A program made the translations under genes and the position numbers. Below are positions 19,686 to 29,418 of a stretch of DNA of 64,000 nt, piece by piece. Origin of the DNA: Pseudoalteromonas sp. XMcav2-N (GTDB lineage Bacteria; Pseudomonadota; Gammaproteobacteria; Enterobacterales; Alteromonadaceae); NCBI RefSeq assembly GCF_024124545.1, contig NZ_JAMXSF010000004.1, positions 186,001-250,000 on the forward strand, in the 5' to 3' direction. Below the pieces are notes generated by a model. The model ran no database searches and had not been told where the DNA came from. It was given only the letters and a program-made list of their open reading frames with translations. Numbering within the stretch: the first letter of the stretch is position 1; every line of letters starts with the position of its first letter.

Positions 19686-21134
19686 TTGTCCTTTCGTAAA
19701 ATCACGCTGTCTTCTTTGTGCTTGCTGGGTGCGGCGCAGTCTTTTGCCATGCCAACGGCTTTTCTACCGCTAGGCAAAGACAACATTCTCGAGTATCAAA
19801 TTGATCAGATGTTCGCCTTAACGGGCACAACGCCTATGGCAAAGCCATATCGTATTACTGAAGTCAATAAAACCTTGTTTCAGCTAAAAACACTAGACCC
19901 GGCTTTGTTTCAGAGTATAAAAACACGATTAGCCCCTTATCTGCAAAGAGATGCGATTACGCGCCGCGGCGTCAAATTACGGATAGACTCGGGCGAAACA
20001 CAGCAGCTTGCGAACGATCGGGGAAACTACAGCAGTGAGTATGCGGAGCTATCGCTCGATGGCGTATGGCGCGGTAGTGATACCAGTCTGGTTCAAATCG
20101 GCGCGGAATATCGCGTAGATGCCGGAAAAACTGTGCCCTACAACACTTTTTATGCGTTAGGCGGAGAGAATCTACAACTGACTTTAGGCTACAAAGAACA
20201 CTGGTTCTCACCATTCAAACACAGTGCTCAGGTATATTCGAACAATGCCAAAACCCCATTGTCCGCTTCGTTAGGGTTAAACCTGCCGCTCGACAATTGG
20301 TGGAATTTTGACTTCGAGCTATTTTATTCCGAACTGGAACATGTTGAGAAAGGCATTCATTACCAGAACGAGCTACATGACGGTACACCAAAATTAGCGG
20401 GCACGCATATCAGCTTTGAACCGTTGGATAACTGGAAAATCGGTATAAACCGCATGATGCAATTTGGTGGGGGGCCAAGAAAGGTTGACCTGAAAGATGT
20501 CGTGAAAGCGTATTTTGACCCTGCTGGTAGTGACAACCGAGGGCTGACTGGTAGTATGGATAATGAGCTTGGAGATCAATGGGCTACCATCACCAGTACA
20601 TTCACAACCAACTGGATCCAACCTGTTCAGTGGTATCTTGAATACGGTGGGGAAGATACCAAAAATCATAAGAACTACCAGTTTGGAAATACCGTCGTCA
20701 GTTTTGGTGTGTACTTTCCATCACTGACCAAAGATATCACATTGCGCTATGAGTATACGAATATGCACAGCCTTTGGTATGTCAATGAAATATACGCCAA
20801 AGCGGGCAATACAATAGACGGTTTTGTAGTAGGCCATGCGGCGGCAAATCAGCGTACGTTTGGGGATGCGGCGCCTACAGATGCACACATGCTGGAAGTG
20901 AGTTATCGAGAGAGTCTGGCTTCTCTGTGGCGAGTAAAACTGTCAACGGTTGACAATACCAGCAATTACCTCAATGAACAGGGCCAAACCGGCGACGCGT
21001 ATGAACAAGCTGTTGAGCTGTCGTTGTCCAACACTCGGCAGATGTATGACAAGCAAGTGGAAACAGCATTGACCTATGGCAAAGACGTTTTCGGAGAAAG
21101 CTACACTTGGCTGTCTGTCAATGTATACTGGTAA
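19686..21134 (+). CDS. Wzi-like capsule assembly family outer-membrane protein
   Basis: This 482-residue protein has a signal peptide (cleavage SFA-MPTAF) and a C-terminal region of alternating strands ending in an aromatic residue (SVNVYW), the hallmark of an outer-membrane beta-barrel. The whole pattern matches the capsule-assembly Wzi family, whose members anchor surface polysaccharide. I propose a TTG start because AAAGGT lies seven bases upstream and the signal peptide begins just after; a longer frame exists. It sits alone between divergent waaA and gmhA, inside the LPS core region, which fits a surface-polysaccharide role. Confidence 0.75.
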   Translation: MSFRKITLSSLCLLGAAQSFAMPTAFLPLGKDNILEYQIDQMFALTGTTPMAKPYRITEVNKTLFQLKTLDPALFQSIKTRLAPYLQRDAITRRGVKLRIDSGETQQLANDRGNYSSEYAELSLDGVWRGSDTSLVQIGAEYRVDAGKTVPYNTFYALGGENLQLTLGYKEHWFSPFKHSAQVYSNNAKTPLSASLGLNLPLDNWWNFDFELFYSELEHVEKGIHYQNELHDGTPKLAGTHISFEPLDNWKIGINRMMQFGGGPRKVDLKDVVKAYFDPAGSDNRGLTGSMDNELGDQWATITSTFTTNWIQPVQWYLEYGGEDTKNHKNYQFGNTVVSFGVYFPSLTKDITLRYEYTNMHSLWYVNEIYAKAGNTIDGFVVGHAAANQRTFGDAAPTDAHMLEVSYRESLASLWRVKLSTVDNTSNYLNEQGQTGDAYEQAVELSLSNTRQMYDKQVETALTYGKDVFGESYTWLSVNVYW

Positions 21135-21224
21135 CTGGGTGCGAAGCGTCTCCTCAATATTGAAACACGGGTTATATTTGATTTTGCAACGAATGCAAAG
21201 TCGCATTATTTTTTAAGGATCACT

Positions 21225-21818
21225 ATGTCAATCAATGATCACATCAAACAAAGCTATCAGGCCAGTTTAGAGCGACACATGGCGTTGTTCGCAAAAATGG
21301 CGGACTATCACACCCAGTCACTGGAGTTACTGGCTGCTTGCAAAACAACGCTGGATGCAGGTGGCAAGGTGATCTGGTTTGGTAACGGTGGCAGTGCGGC
21401 AGATGCGCAACATTTGGCTGCTGAGTTTGTCGTTCGTTATAAGTTGGAGCGTGGGCCGCTGGCGTCCATTGCGTTGACGACTGATACCTCCATTTTGACT
21501 GCGCACAGCAACGACTACCATTTTGATACGGTTTTTGAGCGCCAGGTTCAGGCTCTGTGTAAACCTGAAGATTTGGTGATTGGCCTGACGACATCCGGCA
21601 CCAGTGAAAACATTAATCTTGCGCTCAAAGCCGCGAACGAGATTGGCGCTTTTACGGTCGCTTTGACAGGTCGCCGTGGCGGAACCGTGAAAGACATTGC
21701 TAAATTACCAATTATCATAGATTTTGACGAAACTGCGCGGATCCAGGAAGCGCATATGTTTATCGGTCACTGGTTATGTGAAGCTGTGGACATGGTCATT
21801 GCGGAGCAATCGGCATGA
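21225..21818 (+). CDS. gmhA: Sedoheptulose 7-phosphate isomerase
   Basis: First step of ADP-heptose synthesis: sedoheptulose 7-phosphate to D-glycero-D-manno-heptose 7-phosphate. The 197-residue SIS-domain protein has [21 protein letters not shown] near residue 49 and [16 protein letters not shown] near residue 120, both GmhA-type; the close relative DiaA is less likely given the heptose neighbours. AAGGATCACT precedes the ATG. The gene overlaps hldE by four bases (ATGA), so the two are translationally coupled. Confidence 0.9.
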   Translation: MSINDHIKQSYQASLERHMALFAKMADYHTQSLELLAACKTTLDAGGKVIWFGNGGSAADAQHLAAEFVVRYKLERGPLASIALTTDTSILTAHSNDYHFDTVFERQVQALCKPEDLVIGLTTSGTSENINLALKAANEIGAFTVALTGRRGGTVKDIAKLPIIIDFDETARIQEAHMFIGHWLCEAVDMVIAEQSA

Positions 21819-23260
21819 ATCTGAATGCGCTGAGAAACTTAAACCAGGCTAAAGTCCTGGTAGTCGGCGATGTGATGCTGGATCGATACTGGCATGGCGA
21901 CACAGGGCGCATATCCCCTGAAGCGCCGGTTCCGGTTGTCAAAGTAAGCAGCCTTGAAGACAAAGCCGGTGGTGCCGCAAACGTGGCGAAAAACATTGCC
22001 CATCTGGATGGACAGGTTGGCTTGTTGGGTCTGATTGGTGAAGATGACAATGGCCGCCAGCTTGAATCGATTCTGGCTAAAGAGCAAATCGCCTCGCAAT
22101 TAGTGACAGTTGCTGAGCTGCCAACTATTGCTAAGATGCGTGTGATCAGCCGTCATCAGCAGGTTGTTCGGTTAGATCTTGAAGAGCCATTTGTACAGTC
22201 TCATAGTCAGCTGCTATTAACCCGCCTGGAGCAGGTTGTCAAAGACTATGATTTTGTCCTGTTTTCGGATTACAACAAAGGGGCGCTGACCTGCATTGAG
22301 GAGATGATTACCGTGGCCAAAGCGGCGGGTAAAACGGTTTTGATTGACCCGAAATCGTCTGACCTAGGCCGTTACCGGGGGGCGGATTATATTACGCCTA
22401 ACCTTAATGAATTCCGCCTTGCGGGTGGCGATGACCGTGATGAAGCAGCGCTGACAGCCAGTGCCAGAGCGCTGATAAAACAAGCCGGTATTGGTGCTAT
22501 GCTACTGACTCGCTCAGAGCAGGGCATGTCCTTGATCACCCAAGATGAGAAACACGATTTTGCCGCACAAGTCCAGGAAGTGAGCGATGTGACAGGTGCA
22601 GGTGATACTGTGATTGCGACATTAACGACTATGCTGGGTGCAGGTTTGTCACCGAGTGAAGCCGTAGAACTGGCTAACCTGGCGGCAGGTATCGCCGTTG
22701 CTAAACTGGGCGCAGCGACTGTGACTCCGGAAGAGCTGAGCCGCAAGTTAGGTCAGTACCTGCGCCAGACTGGTGAGCATTATCAGACGCCATATGAAGA
22801 AGTGCTCAAGCACATTGAGTTTGCCAAGCAAAATGGTGAAACCATCGTGTTCACCAATGGCTGCTTCGATATTCTGCATGCCGGACATGTCCGTTATCTG
22901 GCGCAAGCAAAAGCCAGAGGTGACAGACTGGTGGTCGGTCTCAATAACGATGAGTCAATTGCCCGCCTTAAAGGTCCGGAGCGGCCAATTAATCCGCTCA
23001 ATGAACGGGCTATGGTGTTGTCTGCGCTGGCTTCTGTTGACTGGGTGATCCCCTTCGGCAAAGAGAGTGAAAACGATACCCCTGCTAAACTGATTGAGCA
23101 GATCAGCCCACATATCCTGGTGAAAGGGGGTGATTACCAGGTGTCTGAAATTGCTGGCGCAGATCATGTTTTAGCGATGGGCGGGCAGGTTGATGTCCTG
23201 CCATTTCTGGATGGATGCTCGACATCTAACATCATCGCTAAGGCGCGAGAAACTGAATAA
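21815..23260 (+). CDS. hldE: Bifunctional heptose 7-phosphate kinase / heptose 1-phosphate adenylyltransferase
   Basis: Two fused enzymes of the ADP-heptose pathway in 481 residues. Residues 1 to about 320 are a PfkB-type kinase ([14 protein letters not shown], then [13 protein letters not shown] with the catalytic Asp). Residues about 345-481 are a cytidylyltransferase-like domain ([17 protein letters not shown], with the HxGH nucleotide loop). Length equals the E. coli protein within a few residues. It follows gmhA with a four-base overlap and ends in a strong terminator; gmhB, which acts between its two reactions, lies 2 kb downstream. Confidence 0.96.
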   Translation: MNLNALRNLNQAKVLVVGDVMLDRYWHGDTGRISPEAPVPVVKVSSLEDKAGGAANVAKNIAHLDGQVGLLGLIGEDDNGRQLESILAKEQIASQLVTVAELPTIAKMRVISRHQQVVRLDLEEPFVQSHSQLLLTRLEQVVKDYDFVLFSDYNKGALTCIEEMITVAKAAGKTVLIDPKSSDLGRYRGADYITPNLNEFRLAGGDDRDEAALTASARALIKQAGIGAMLLTRSEQGMSLITQDEKHDFAAQVQEVSDVTGAGDTVIATLTTMLGAGLSPSEAVELANLAAGIAVAKLGAATVTPEELSRKLGQYLRQTGEHYQTPYEEVLKHIEFAKQNGETIVFTNGCFDILHAGHVRYLAQAKARGDRLVVGLNNDESIARLKGPERPINPLNERAMVLSALASVDWVIPFGKESENDTPAKLIEQISPHILVKGGDYQVSEIAGADHVLAMGGQVDVLPFLDGCSTSNIIAKARETE

Positions 23261-23282
23261 CCCGCGATGTTATAGAACGAAT

Positions 23283-23306
23283 AAGCCGGTTTATACCGGC
23301 TTTTTT
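23283..23306. terminator. Terminator between hldE and kdkA
   Basis: Arms AAGCCGGT and ACCGGCTT with a TTAT loop and T run. It ends hldE on the plus strand and overlaps the last codons of kdkA on the minus strand. Confidence 0.9.
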
Positions 23307-24025
23307 GTCATTGCATCCTGGTAAGCATCGAGACATGTTTGCCAGTCGCTCTCAGAGCAGAAGAACTGTGCTGAACGGGATGCCTCTTTTTTAAGTGAGC
23401 GTGCCAGCCTGTCTATGTTTGCTTGTTGCCAGGCGGTCTCGGGCGTTCTGAGTGCACCTTTGTCAAAATCTATCAGATAAACCTCGCCGCTTTCATCAAA
23501 GAGAATATTGTTGCAGTTTAAATCGTCATGATACGCACCGGCCTGATGAAATCGAGCGAGTGTGGATGCAACCTGCTGCCAGTCTTGCGCAGGCAAAGGG
23601 GCCGATTGCAGCCGTTCACATAAGCTTTGTGCACCAGCGATTGCATCCGTTAATATATCGGCGCGATAAATTCCGGCTGATACGCTCACGCGAGCTCCTA
23701 ATGGCGTTGGAACCGGCAAGCTCAGATTGGCAAGCTGATTGAGCAAATCCAGCTCCTGGTACACTCGGGTATGTTTCAGGCCGGTATACAAGTATTGATC
23801 TTTGAGTAACTTGCCAATCAAGCCACCACGCCAATAATGTTTGAGCACTGCGATATTATGCGGTGTATAGCGCACGAACCAGGCCGCTGCGCGCCCCTGC
23901 TTAGAAGTCACAACGGCGTTGTGTTGTTGCCAGTAGGTCAGGTTAAACCAGTCCAGAGACAGCGCCTCAGGTGTATGGCTGGTACGAAGCAAATAATGAG
24001 TATGGTGTTTTTCTATTTTTAGCAT
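23291..24025 (-). CDS. kdkA: Kdo kinase
   Basis: Phosphorylates the Kdo residue attached to lipid A, a feature of species with a single phosphorylated Kdo. The 244-residue protein has a protein-kinase-like fold: KHYWRGGLIGKLLKDQYLY near residue 60, the catalytic loop YHDDLNCNNILFDE and the metal-binding IDFDK. I start at the ATG with AGAGAAG upstream. The frame extends 49 codons further, but that part overlaps the divergent glycosyltransferase and does not resemble the family. Haemophilus KdkA has 241 residues. Confidence 0.9.
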   Translation of the reverse strand: MLKIEKHHTHYLLRTSHTPEALSLDWFNLTYWQQHNAVVTSKQGRAAAWFVRYTPHNIAVLKHYWRGGLIGKLLKDQYLYTGLKHTRVYQELDLLNQLANLSLPVPTPLGARVSVSAGIYRADILTDAIAGAQSLCERLQSAPLPAQDWQQVASTLARFHQAGAYHDDLNCNNILFDESGEVYLIDFDKGALRTPETAWQQANIDRLARSLKKEASRSAQFFCSESDWQTCLDAYQDAMTKKPV

Positions 24026-24159
24026 GACTTCTCTGTAGTGCGCGCTGCAACGACAGGCGCCAGTGTAACGACTTTTCCCTTCGGGGAAAATCTCACTGGT
24101 TGCAAAATGATGGGTTTTATTTAAGATCGGATGCTTATTTTCAGTTACAGGCGAAATGT

Positions 24160-25203
24160 GTGTCTCAGGCAATTTCTTCTATTTGTATTCTTCGGCTTTC
24201 GGCCATTGGTGATGTATGCCATGCCGTTGCAGCGGTTCAGGCGATTCAGCGGGCGCATCCTCAGGCAAAAATCACTTGGGTGATTGGCAAGGTTGAAGCC
24301 ATGCTGCTGGCGGATCTGCCTGGGGTGGAATTTGTTATTTTTGACAAAAAGCAGGGGAAAGCGGCGTTTAAGCAGCTAAAAGCTAGGTTTAAAGGACATA
24401 AGTTCGATGTGCTTCTGCATATGCAGGTGGCGTTTCGCGCCAACCTGGCCGCCCGGTGTATTCCTGCAAAAGTTAAAATTGGCTTTGATAAGGGCCGCTC
24501 TAAAGAGTTGCATTCACTGGTGGTCAACCAGCGCATTGAACCGCAAAGTGAGCCCCATGTGCTGGAAGGGTTTCAAAATTTTGCCCGTGCGATAGGTGCA
24601 CAGTGTGATGCCCCACGCTGGGAAATGCCAGTGAGTGAGGCAGATAAGCGGGAGGCAAGCGCACTTTTAAGCGGGCTGACACGTATCTTTGTCATTTCTC
24701 CCGCGGCCAGTAAAGCCGAACGAAACTGGTTGCCCGAACGGTATGCTGCACTGGCAGATCATGCAGCGGCACAAGGCTTTAATGTCGTGCTGACTGGTGG
24801 GCCGACCGAACTCGAGCGTCATCTTAGTGATGAAATACTGCGCCATGCTCAATGCGATATTGTGAATCTGGTTGGTAAAACCAAACTAAAAGCCTTGTTA
24901 TGCGTGTTAGAGCAGGCACAGCTGGTATTGGCGCCAGACACCGGACCTGCCCATATGGCGGTGACGGTTGGTACGCCTGTGATTGGTTTATACGCTCACT
25001 CTAATCCTAAACGCACCGGTCCATACCTCTATCAGGATTATGTGGTTGAGGTTTACCATGACAACGTCTTGACACAAAAGGGCAAAAAGGCACAGCAGCT
25101 TAAATGGGGCACTCGTGTGAAGGGGGGCGATTTGATGAGCCAAATCTCTGTAGAGCGAGTGACTCAGATGTTTGATCATGTAGTACAGCAGGAGCAGTTA
25201 TGA
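24160..25203 (+). CDS. Glycosyltransferase family 9 (LPS heptosyltransferase)
   Basis: A GT-B fold transferase of about 347 residues that should add a heptose from ADP-heptose to the LPS inner core. Visible are the N-terminal ILRLSAIGDVCHAVAAVQAI block of family 9 and the C-terminal LAPDTGPAHMAVTVGTPVIGLYAHSNPKRTGPY donor-binding region. I propose a GTG start just before the conserved block; a TTG 20 codons upstream would overlap kdkA's divergent control region. Which core position it modifies (WaaC- or WaaF-like) is not clear. It overlaps gmhB by four bases. Confidence 0.88.
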   Translation: MSQAISSICILRLSAIGDVCHAVAAVQAIQRAHPQAKITWVIGKVEAMLLADLPGVEFVIFDKKQGKAAFKQLKARFKGHKFDVLLHMQVAFRANLAARCIPAKVKIGFDKGRSKELHSLVVNQRIEPQSEPHVLEGFQNFARAIGAQCDAPRWEMPVSEADKREASALLSGLTRIFVISPAASKAERNWLPERYAALADHAAAQGFNVVLTGGPTELERHLSDEILRHAQCDIVNLVGKTKLKALLCVLEQAQLVLAPDTGPAHMAVTVGTPVIGLYAHSNPKRTGPYLYQDYVVEVYHDNVLTQKGKKAQQLKWGTRVKGGDLMSQISVERVTQMFDHVVQQEQL

Positions 25204-25757
25204 CACACAAAGCCGTGTTTTTAGACAGAGATGGGGTGATCAATCAAGACCATGCCTATGTCTACAAGATTGAAGACTTTCAATTTATTGATGGTGTGTT
25301 TGAGGCATGTCAGCTCTTTCAGGCTCAGGGCTACAAGCTAATTGTAGTTACTAACCAGTCAGGCATCGGTCGAGGTTATTATAACGAAGCCCAGTTTGCA
25401 CAACTGACAGACTGGATGTGCCAGCAGTTTCTGGCGCATGGCATAGAGATTGAGCGTGTGTATTTTTGCCCTCATCATCCACATAAAGCCCAGCCTCCCT
25501 ACCAGCGAGAGTGTGATTGTCGTAAACCCAATCCAGGGATGTTGCTTCAGGCTATTGAAGAGTTTGATATCGATCCCAAACGCAGTGTGATGGTCGGAGA
25601 TAAAGGATCTGATATGCAGGCGGCACGCTCAGCAGGCGTGGCAACCAAGATACTGGTGGAATCAGGCCAGACTTTCAGTGAAGAAGTGCGGGCAACGGCT
25701 GATTATGTGTGTAGCTCACTTCGTCAGGTTATTGATGTACCTCCGTTTATCTCATAA
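25200..25757 (+). CDS. gmhB: D-glycero-beta-D-manno-heptose 1,7-bisphosphate 7-phosphatase
   Basis: Removes the 7-phosphate between the two HldE reactions. This 185-residue HAD phosphatase has the nucleophile motif LDRDGVIN, the TNQSGIGRG motif, the zinc-binding cysteine/histidine loop (CPHHPHKAQPPYQRECDCRKP) and the acidic MVGDKGSDM motif. Length is close to E. coli GmhB (191). It is translationally coupled to the heptosyltransferase upstream, so donor synthesis and transfer are co-expressed. Confidence 0.94.
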   Translation: MTHKAVFLDRDGVINQDHAYVYKIEDFQFIDGVFEACQLFQAQGYKLIVVTNQSGIGRGYYNEAQFAQLTDWMCQQFLAHGIEIERVYFCPHHPHKAQPPYQRECDCRKPNPGMLLQAIEEFDIDPKRSVMVGDKGSDMQAARSAGVATKILVESGQTFSEEVRATADYVCSSLRQVIDVPPFIS

Positions 25758-25929
25758 ACGTTTACAATACGCTGGTGAACAAGATAATCACAAACCGTGC
25801 AATTAAGGTGCGAACCTTTTAAAATATCAACAATGATCTAAATGACACAGTCGGTATTGACCATAAACGATATCGGCGTTTTAGTGTGTGCCTGGTGTAC
25901 ACACTCCGTGCAACTAATGGAGACTCCCG

Positions 25930-27126
25930 ATGAGAGCAGCGGCATTTTTCAGCCAGCTTCAGCAACAGATTGAAGAAGTAAAAGCTGAGGGTTTATACAA
26001 AAAAGAACGTGTGATCACTTCTCAGCAACAAGCAGAAATCGCAGTATCAACCGGCGAAAGTGTTATCAACTTCTGTGCAAACAACTACCTTGGCCTGGCC
26101 AATCACCCAGACTTGATTGCAGCTGCTCAGCGTGGTCTGGATGATCATGGTTTTGGTGTGGCGTCTGTGCGCTTTATCTGTGGTACTCAGGATATCCATA
26201 AAACACTGGAAGCCAAAATCAGCGATTTTCTGCAAACCGAAGACACCATCCTGTATTCTTCGTGTTTTGATGCCAACGCGGGTCTGTTCGAAACCATTTT
26301 AGGTCCGGATGATGCGATTATTTCGGATTCTCTGAACCATGCATCTATCATTGATGGTGTGCGTCTGTGTAAAGCAAAACGTTTCCGCTATGCTAACAAC
26401 GATATGGCTGACCTTGAAAAGCAGCTGATCGCAGCAGATGAGGCGGGCGTAAAAACTAAGCTGATTGCAACTGATGGTGTGTTCTCTATGGATGGGGTTA
26501 TCTGTAACCTGTCTGAGCTATGCGATCTGGCGGATAAATATGACGCACTGGTCATGGTCGACGACTCTCATGCCGTGGGCTTTGTTGGTGAAAATGGCCG
26601 TGGTACGCCGGAGTATTGTGGTGTTATGGATCGTGTTGACATCATCACCGGTACTTTGGGTAAAGCGCTGGGTGGCGCGTCAGGTGGTTATACATCTGGT
26701 AAAAAAGAGATTGTAGAGTGGTTACGTCAACGTTCTCGTCCTTACTTGTTCTCAAACTCGCTGGCTCCTTCTATTGTCACAGCTTCAATTAAAGTGCTGG
26801 ATATGATGAAAGAAGGTCAGGCACTGCGTAACAAGTTATGGGAAAATGCCGCGCATTTCCGTACTAAGATGGAAGCTGCGGGCTTTACCTGTGCAGGTAA
26901 AGATCATGCCATTATTCCTGTGATGCTGGGTGATGCAAAAGTGGCATCAGATATGGCTGACCGTTTGCTTGCGGAAGGTATTTATGTGATTGGTTTCTCT
27001 TACCCGGTGGTACCAAAAGGCCAGGCACGGATACGTACTCAAATCTCTGCGGCGCATACCACAGAGCAGCTGGACAAAGCGATTGATGCCTTTATCCGCA
27101 TTGGCAAAGAGCTAGGTGTCATTTAA
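25930..27126 (+). CDS. kbl: Glycine C-acetyltransferase (2-amino-3-ketobutyrate CoA ligase)
   Basis: Splits 2-amino-3-ketobutyrate with CoA into glycine and acetyl-CoA, the second step of threonine catabolism. The 398-residue enzyme is of the alpha-oxoamine synthase family; PLP is bound by Lys245 (GTLGKALGG), with the [10 protein letters not shown] block before it. AATGGAGACTCCCG gives a clear ribosome site. tdh, the enzyme before it in the pathway, follows 66 bases later with a hairpin in between. Confidence 0.96.
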   Translation: MRAAAFFSQLQQQIEEVKAEGLYKKERVITSQQQAEIAVSTGESVINFCANNYLGLANHPDLIAAAQRGLDDHGFGVASVRFICGTQDIHKTLEAKISDFLQTEDTILYSSCFDANAGLFETILGPDDAIISDSLNHASIIDGVRLCKAKRFRYANNDMADLEKQLIAADEAGVKTKLIATDGVFSMDGVICNLSELCDLADKYDALVMVDDSHAVGFVGENGRGTPEYCGVMDRVDIITGTLGKALGGASGGYTSGKKEIVEWLRQRSRPYLFSNSLAPSIVTASIKVLDMMKEGQALRNKLWENAAHFRTKMEAAGFTCAGKDHAIIPVMLGDAKVASDMADRLLAEGIYVIGFSYPVVPKGQARIRTQISAAHTTEQLDKAIDAFIRIGKELGVI

Positions 27127-27150
27127 TTATTCAGCTATAAGCGAATTTTA

Positions 27151-27171
27151 ACGCAAGCCACAGGCTTGCGT
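27151..27171 (+). terminator. Hairpin between kbl and tdh
   Basis: ACGCAAGCC and GGCTTGCGT form a 9-bp perfect stem with an ACA loop, followed by GTTTCT. It could partly terminate transcription or protect the kbl mRNA end, so that kbl and tdh are made in different amounts. Confidence 0.5.
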
Positions 27172-27192
27172 GTTTCTAACGAGTGAAAACAC

Positions 27193-28218
27193 ATGAAAGC
27201 ACTATCCAAGTTAAAAGCAGAAGAAGGGATTTGGATGACGGATGCGCCCAAACCGGAAGTCGGGCATAACGATCTGCTGATCAAAATCCGTAAAACCGCC
27301 ATTTGTGGCACTGATGTCCATATTTATAAGTGGGATGAATGGGCGCAGAACACCATTCCAACCCCCATGGTGGTCGGGCACGAATACGTGGGTGAAGTGG
27401 TCGATATGGGTCAGGAAGTACGTGGCTTTGAGATTGGCGACCGCGTATCAGGCGAAGGCCATATTACTTGTGGTCACTGTCGTAACTGTCGCGGTGGTCG
27501 TGTCCATTTGTGTCGCAACACAATCGGTGTTGGGGTAAACCGTGAAGGCTCTTTTGCAGAGTATCTGGTTATCCCGGCGTATAACGCGTTTAAGATCCCG
27601 GATAATATCTCAGACGAGCTTGCCTCTATTTTTGACCCATTTGGTAATGCGGTGCACACGGCGCTGTCTTTTGATCTGGTTGGTGAAGATGTTTTGATCA
27701 CGGGGGCTGGCCCGATTGGGATCATGGCTGCCGCTGTCGCTAAGCATGTGGGTGCCCGTCACGTTGTGATCACCGACGTGAATGAATATCGTCTTGAGCT
27801 GGCGCGCAAAATGGGGGCAACCCGTGCTGTGAATGTTGCCGAAGAAAAGCTTGAAGATGTCATGACAGAGCTGGGCATGACAGAAGGCTTTGATATTGGC
27901 CTGGAAATGTCGGGTGTGCCAGTAGCGTTTAATAGCATGCTGAATAACATGAACCATGGTGGTAAAATCGCCATGTTAGGTATTCCACCAAGTGATATGG
28001 CGGTAGACTGGAATCAGGTTATCTTTAAGGGCTTAGTGATCAAAGGCATTTATGGTCGTGAAATGTTCGAAACCTGGTATAAAATGGCCAGCTTGATCCA
28101 GTCGGGCTTGAATCTTGAGCCGATCATTACCCACCAGTTCCACGTCGATGAGTTCCAGCAGGGCTTTGATACGATGATCTCTGGTCAATCAGGTAAAGTG
28201 ATCTTAAACTGGGATTAA
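27193..28218 (+). CDS. tdh: L-threonine 3-dehydrogenase
   Basis: Oxidises L-threonine to 2-amino-3-ketobutyrate with NAD+. The 341-residue zinc alcohol dehydrogenase-type enzyme has exactly the E. coli length. Catalytic zinc ligands Cys38, His63 and Glu64 are in AICGTDVH and VGHEYVG; the structural zinc cysteines are in [15 protein letters not shown]. The nucleotide-binding [18 protein letters not shown] is intact. It forms the kbl-tdh unit and ends in a strong terminator. Confidence 0.97.
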   Translation: MKALSKLKAEEGIWMTDAPKPEVGHNDLLIKIRKTAICGTDVHIYKWDEWAQNTIPTPMVVGHEYVGEVVDMGQEVRGFEIGDRVSGEGHITCGHCRNCRGGRVHLCRNTIGVGVNREGSFAEYLVIPAYNAFKIPDNISDELASIFDPFGNAVHTALSFDLVGEDVLITGAGPIGIMAAAVAKHVGARHVVITDVNEYRLELARKMGATRAVNVAEEKLEDVMTELGMTEGFDIGLEMSGVPVAFNSMLNNMNHGGKIAMLGIPPSDMAVDWNQVIFKGLVIKGIYGREMFETWYKMASLIQSGLNLEPIITHQFHVDEFQQGFDTMISGQSGKVILNWD

Positions 28219-28237
28219 GGTCCACACTTACCTTGTT

Positions 28238-28277
28238 AAAACACCTCGGGCCTGTGGCCATCAACGAGGTGTTTTTT
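28238..28277 (+). terminator. tdh terminator
   Basis: Arms AAAACACCTCG and CGAGGTGTTTT enclose a 16-base loop and lead into six Ts. Confidence 0.9.
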
Positions 28278-28304
28278 GTGTCTGCTTAATAAATTGAGAG
28301 TATT

Positions 28305-28622
28305 ATGAGTTTTAAACATATTTCAGTGACCCAAACGAAAGACATGCTGGCGCAATCGGATCTGGTTATTGCGGATATTCGCGACGCTAACTCGTTTGCA
28401 CAGGGACACATTCCCGGTGCCGAGCACCTGTCTAATGACAATCTGGGACACTTTTTACAGGAAAAAGAGTTTGAGCAGCCTATTATTGTCGTGTGCTATC
28501 ACGGTATCAGCTCACAAGGTGCTGCAAATTATCTCGCTGAGCAAGGCTTTGAAGACGTCTACAGCATGGATGGCGGCTTCACACAGTGGGCGCAGGAACT
28601 GCCTGATAGCGTAGCAAAATGA
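28305..28622 (+). CDS. glpE: Thiosulfate sulfurtransferase (single-domain rhodanese)
   Basis: Transfers sulfur from thiosulfate to cyanide or a thiol acceptor in the cytosol. It is a 105-residue single rhodanese domain with the catalytic Cys in VVCYHGISSQG at about residue 65 and the DIRDANSFAQGHIPGA entry. The length is close to E. coli GlpE (108). It overlaps the next frame, the GlpG N-terminal piece, by four bases (ATGA). This conserves the glpE-glpG order of enterobacteria, though no glp repressor or glpD gene is nearby. Confidence 0.92.
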   Translation: MSFKHISVTQTKDMLAQSDLVIADIRDANSFAQGHIPGAEHLSNDNLGHFLQEKEFEQPIIVVCYHGISSQGAANYLAEQGFEDVYSMDGGFTQWAQELPDSVAK

Positions 28623-28846
28623 AACTGTCAGGCTCCCACGATAACCCTCGCGCGGTTCAGGGAGCCACAGCCTGTCTGAGGACTCAGCATATTCACTGCC
28701 GCGTTGTCAGAAAAAATGGACAATGGCCACAGGCAATCAATACCTGGCAGGAATGTGTTACCAGCCTATATCACGACCAGTATCTTGATACCTCCTGGCA
28801 GCTGCCCCGACGGGCTCACCACTGGTATATCAGGGAATTTGGCTGA
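28619..28846 (+). CDS. GlpG N-terminal cytosolic domain, separate frame
   Basis: These 75 residues resemble the cytosolic domain that precedes the membrane part of E. coli GlpG: DNPRAVQGATACLRTQHI at the start and the LYHDQYLDTSWQ ending, comparable to NPR..Q and YLAASWQ in E. coli. The frame stops with TGA at 28844-28846, and the rhomboid membrane part begins two bases later in another frame. It is either a split gene or a frameshifted glpG. It overlaps glpE by four bases, so it should be translated by coupling. Confidence 0.55.
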   Translation: MKLSGSHDNPRAVQGATACLRTQHIHCRVVRKNGQWPQAINTWQECVTSLYHDQYLDTSWQLPRRAHHWYIREFG

Positions 28847-28848
28847 AT

Positions 28849-29400
28849 ATGTGGCGCCGTTTTTGCCAACTGAGTTGGATCCTCAAAGCTGTCTTTATTA
28901 CCTCGTTGGGTATTTTTCTGAGTTTCTATGTGTATGGTGTCGAGTCTGTCTTTAATATCTTCCAGTTTGAGCCTCACACGCCCTGGCGCTGGATCACACC
29001 TGCTTTTTTGCATTTTGGTTTATTGCACCTGGTAGTCAATCTTTTCTGTTGGGTATATCTGGGCCATCTGGTAGAGCGTCGTTTAGGAAACTGGGTGCTA
29101 AGCGCGCTGTTCATTGTAGGTGCCTTGCTGAGCAACTGGGTGCAGTATCTGCTGGCAGGTGCTAACTTTGGGGGACTCAGTGGTGTAGTTTATGCCCTGT
29201 TAGGGTTTTGCTGGATCCACTCGGTATTACACCCTAAATCACCGCCGTTGATATGCACGCCCGTTGTGGGGCTTATGTTGGCTTGGATGGTGTTAGGTTT
29301 TACAGATGTTTTGTTTATCAATATGGCGAACTGGGCACACTTGTTTGGTTTACTTGCCGGTATTGGTGTGGCGATCTTGGTCCGAGCTCGAGCTGAGTAG
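28849..29400 (+). CDS. glpG: Rhomboid intramembrane serine protease, membrane domain
   Basis: This 183-residue six-helix membrane protein is the catalytic part of GlpG. The serine is in GGLSGVVYALLG and the histidine in MANWAHLFGLLAG, forming the Ser-His dyad; the loop WRWITPAFLHFGLLHLVVNLFCW gives the oxyanion-side His and Asn. Rhomboids cut transmembrane helices within the membrane. The usual cytosolic domain is encoded just upstream in a different frame. No Shine-Dalgarno is evident, so it may start by re-initiation after the TGA. Confidence 0.85.
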   Translation: MWRRFCQLSWILKAVFITSLGIFLSFYVYGVESVFNIFQFEPHTPWRWITPAFLHFGLLHLVVNLFCWVYLGHLVERRLGNWVLSALFIVGALLSNWVQYLLAGANFGGLSGVVYALLGFCWIHSVLHPKSPPLICTPVVGLMLAWMVLGFTDVLFINMANWAHLFGLLAGIGVAILVRARAE

Positions 29401-29418
29401 CAGGCCCATTTGATATGT

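Noticed and set aside
24026..24172. N-terminal extension of kdkA
   Set aside because: The extra 49 codons overlap the divergent heptosyltransferase and have no likeness to KdkA; the inner ATG has a ribosome site and gives the family length.
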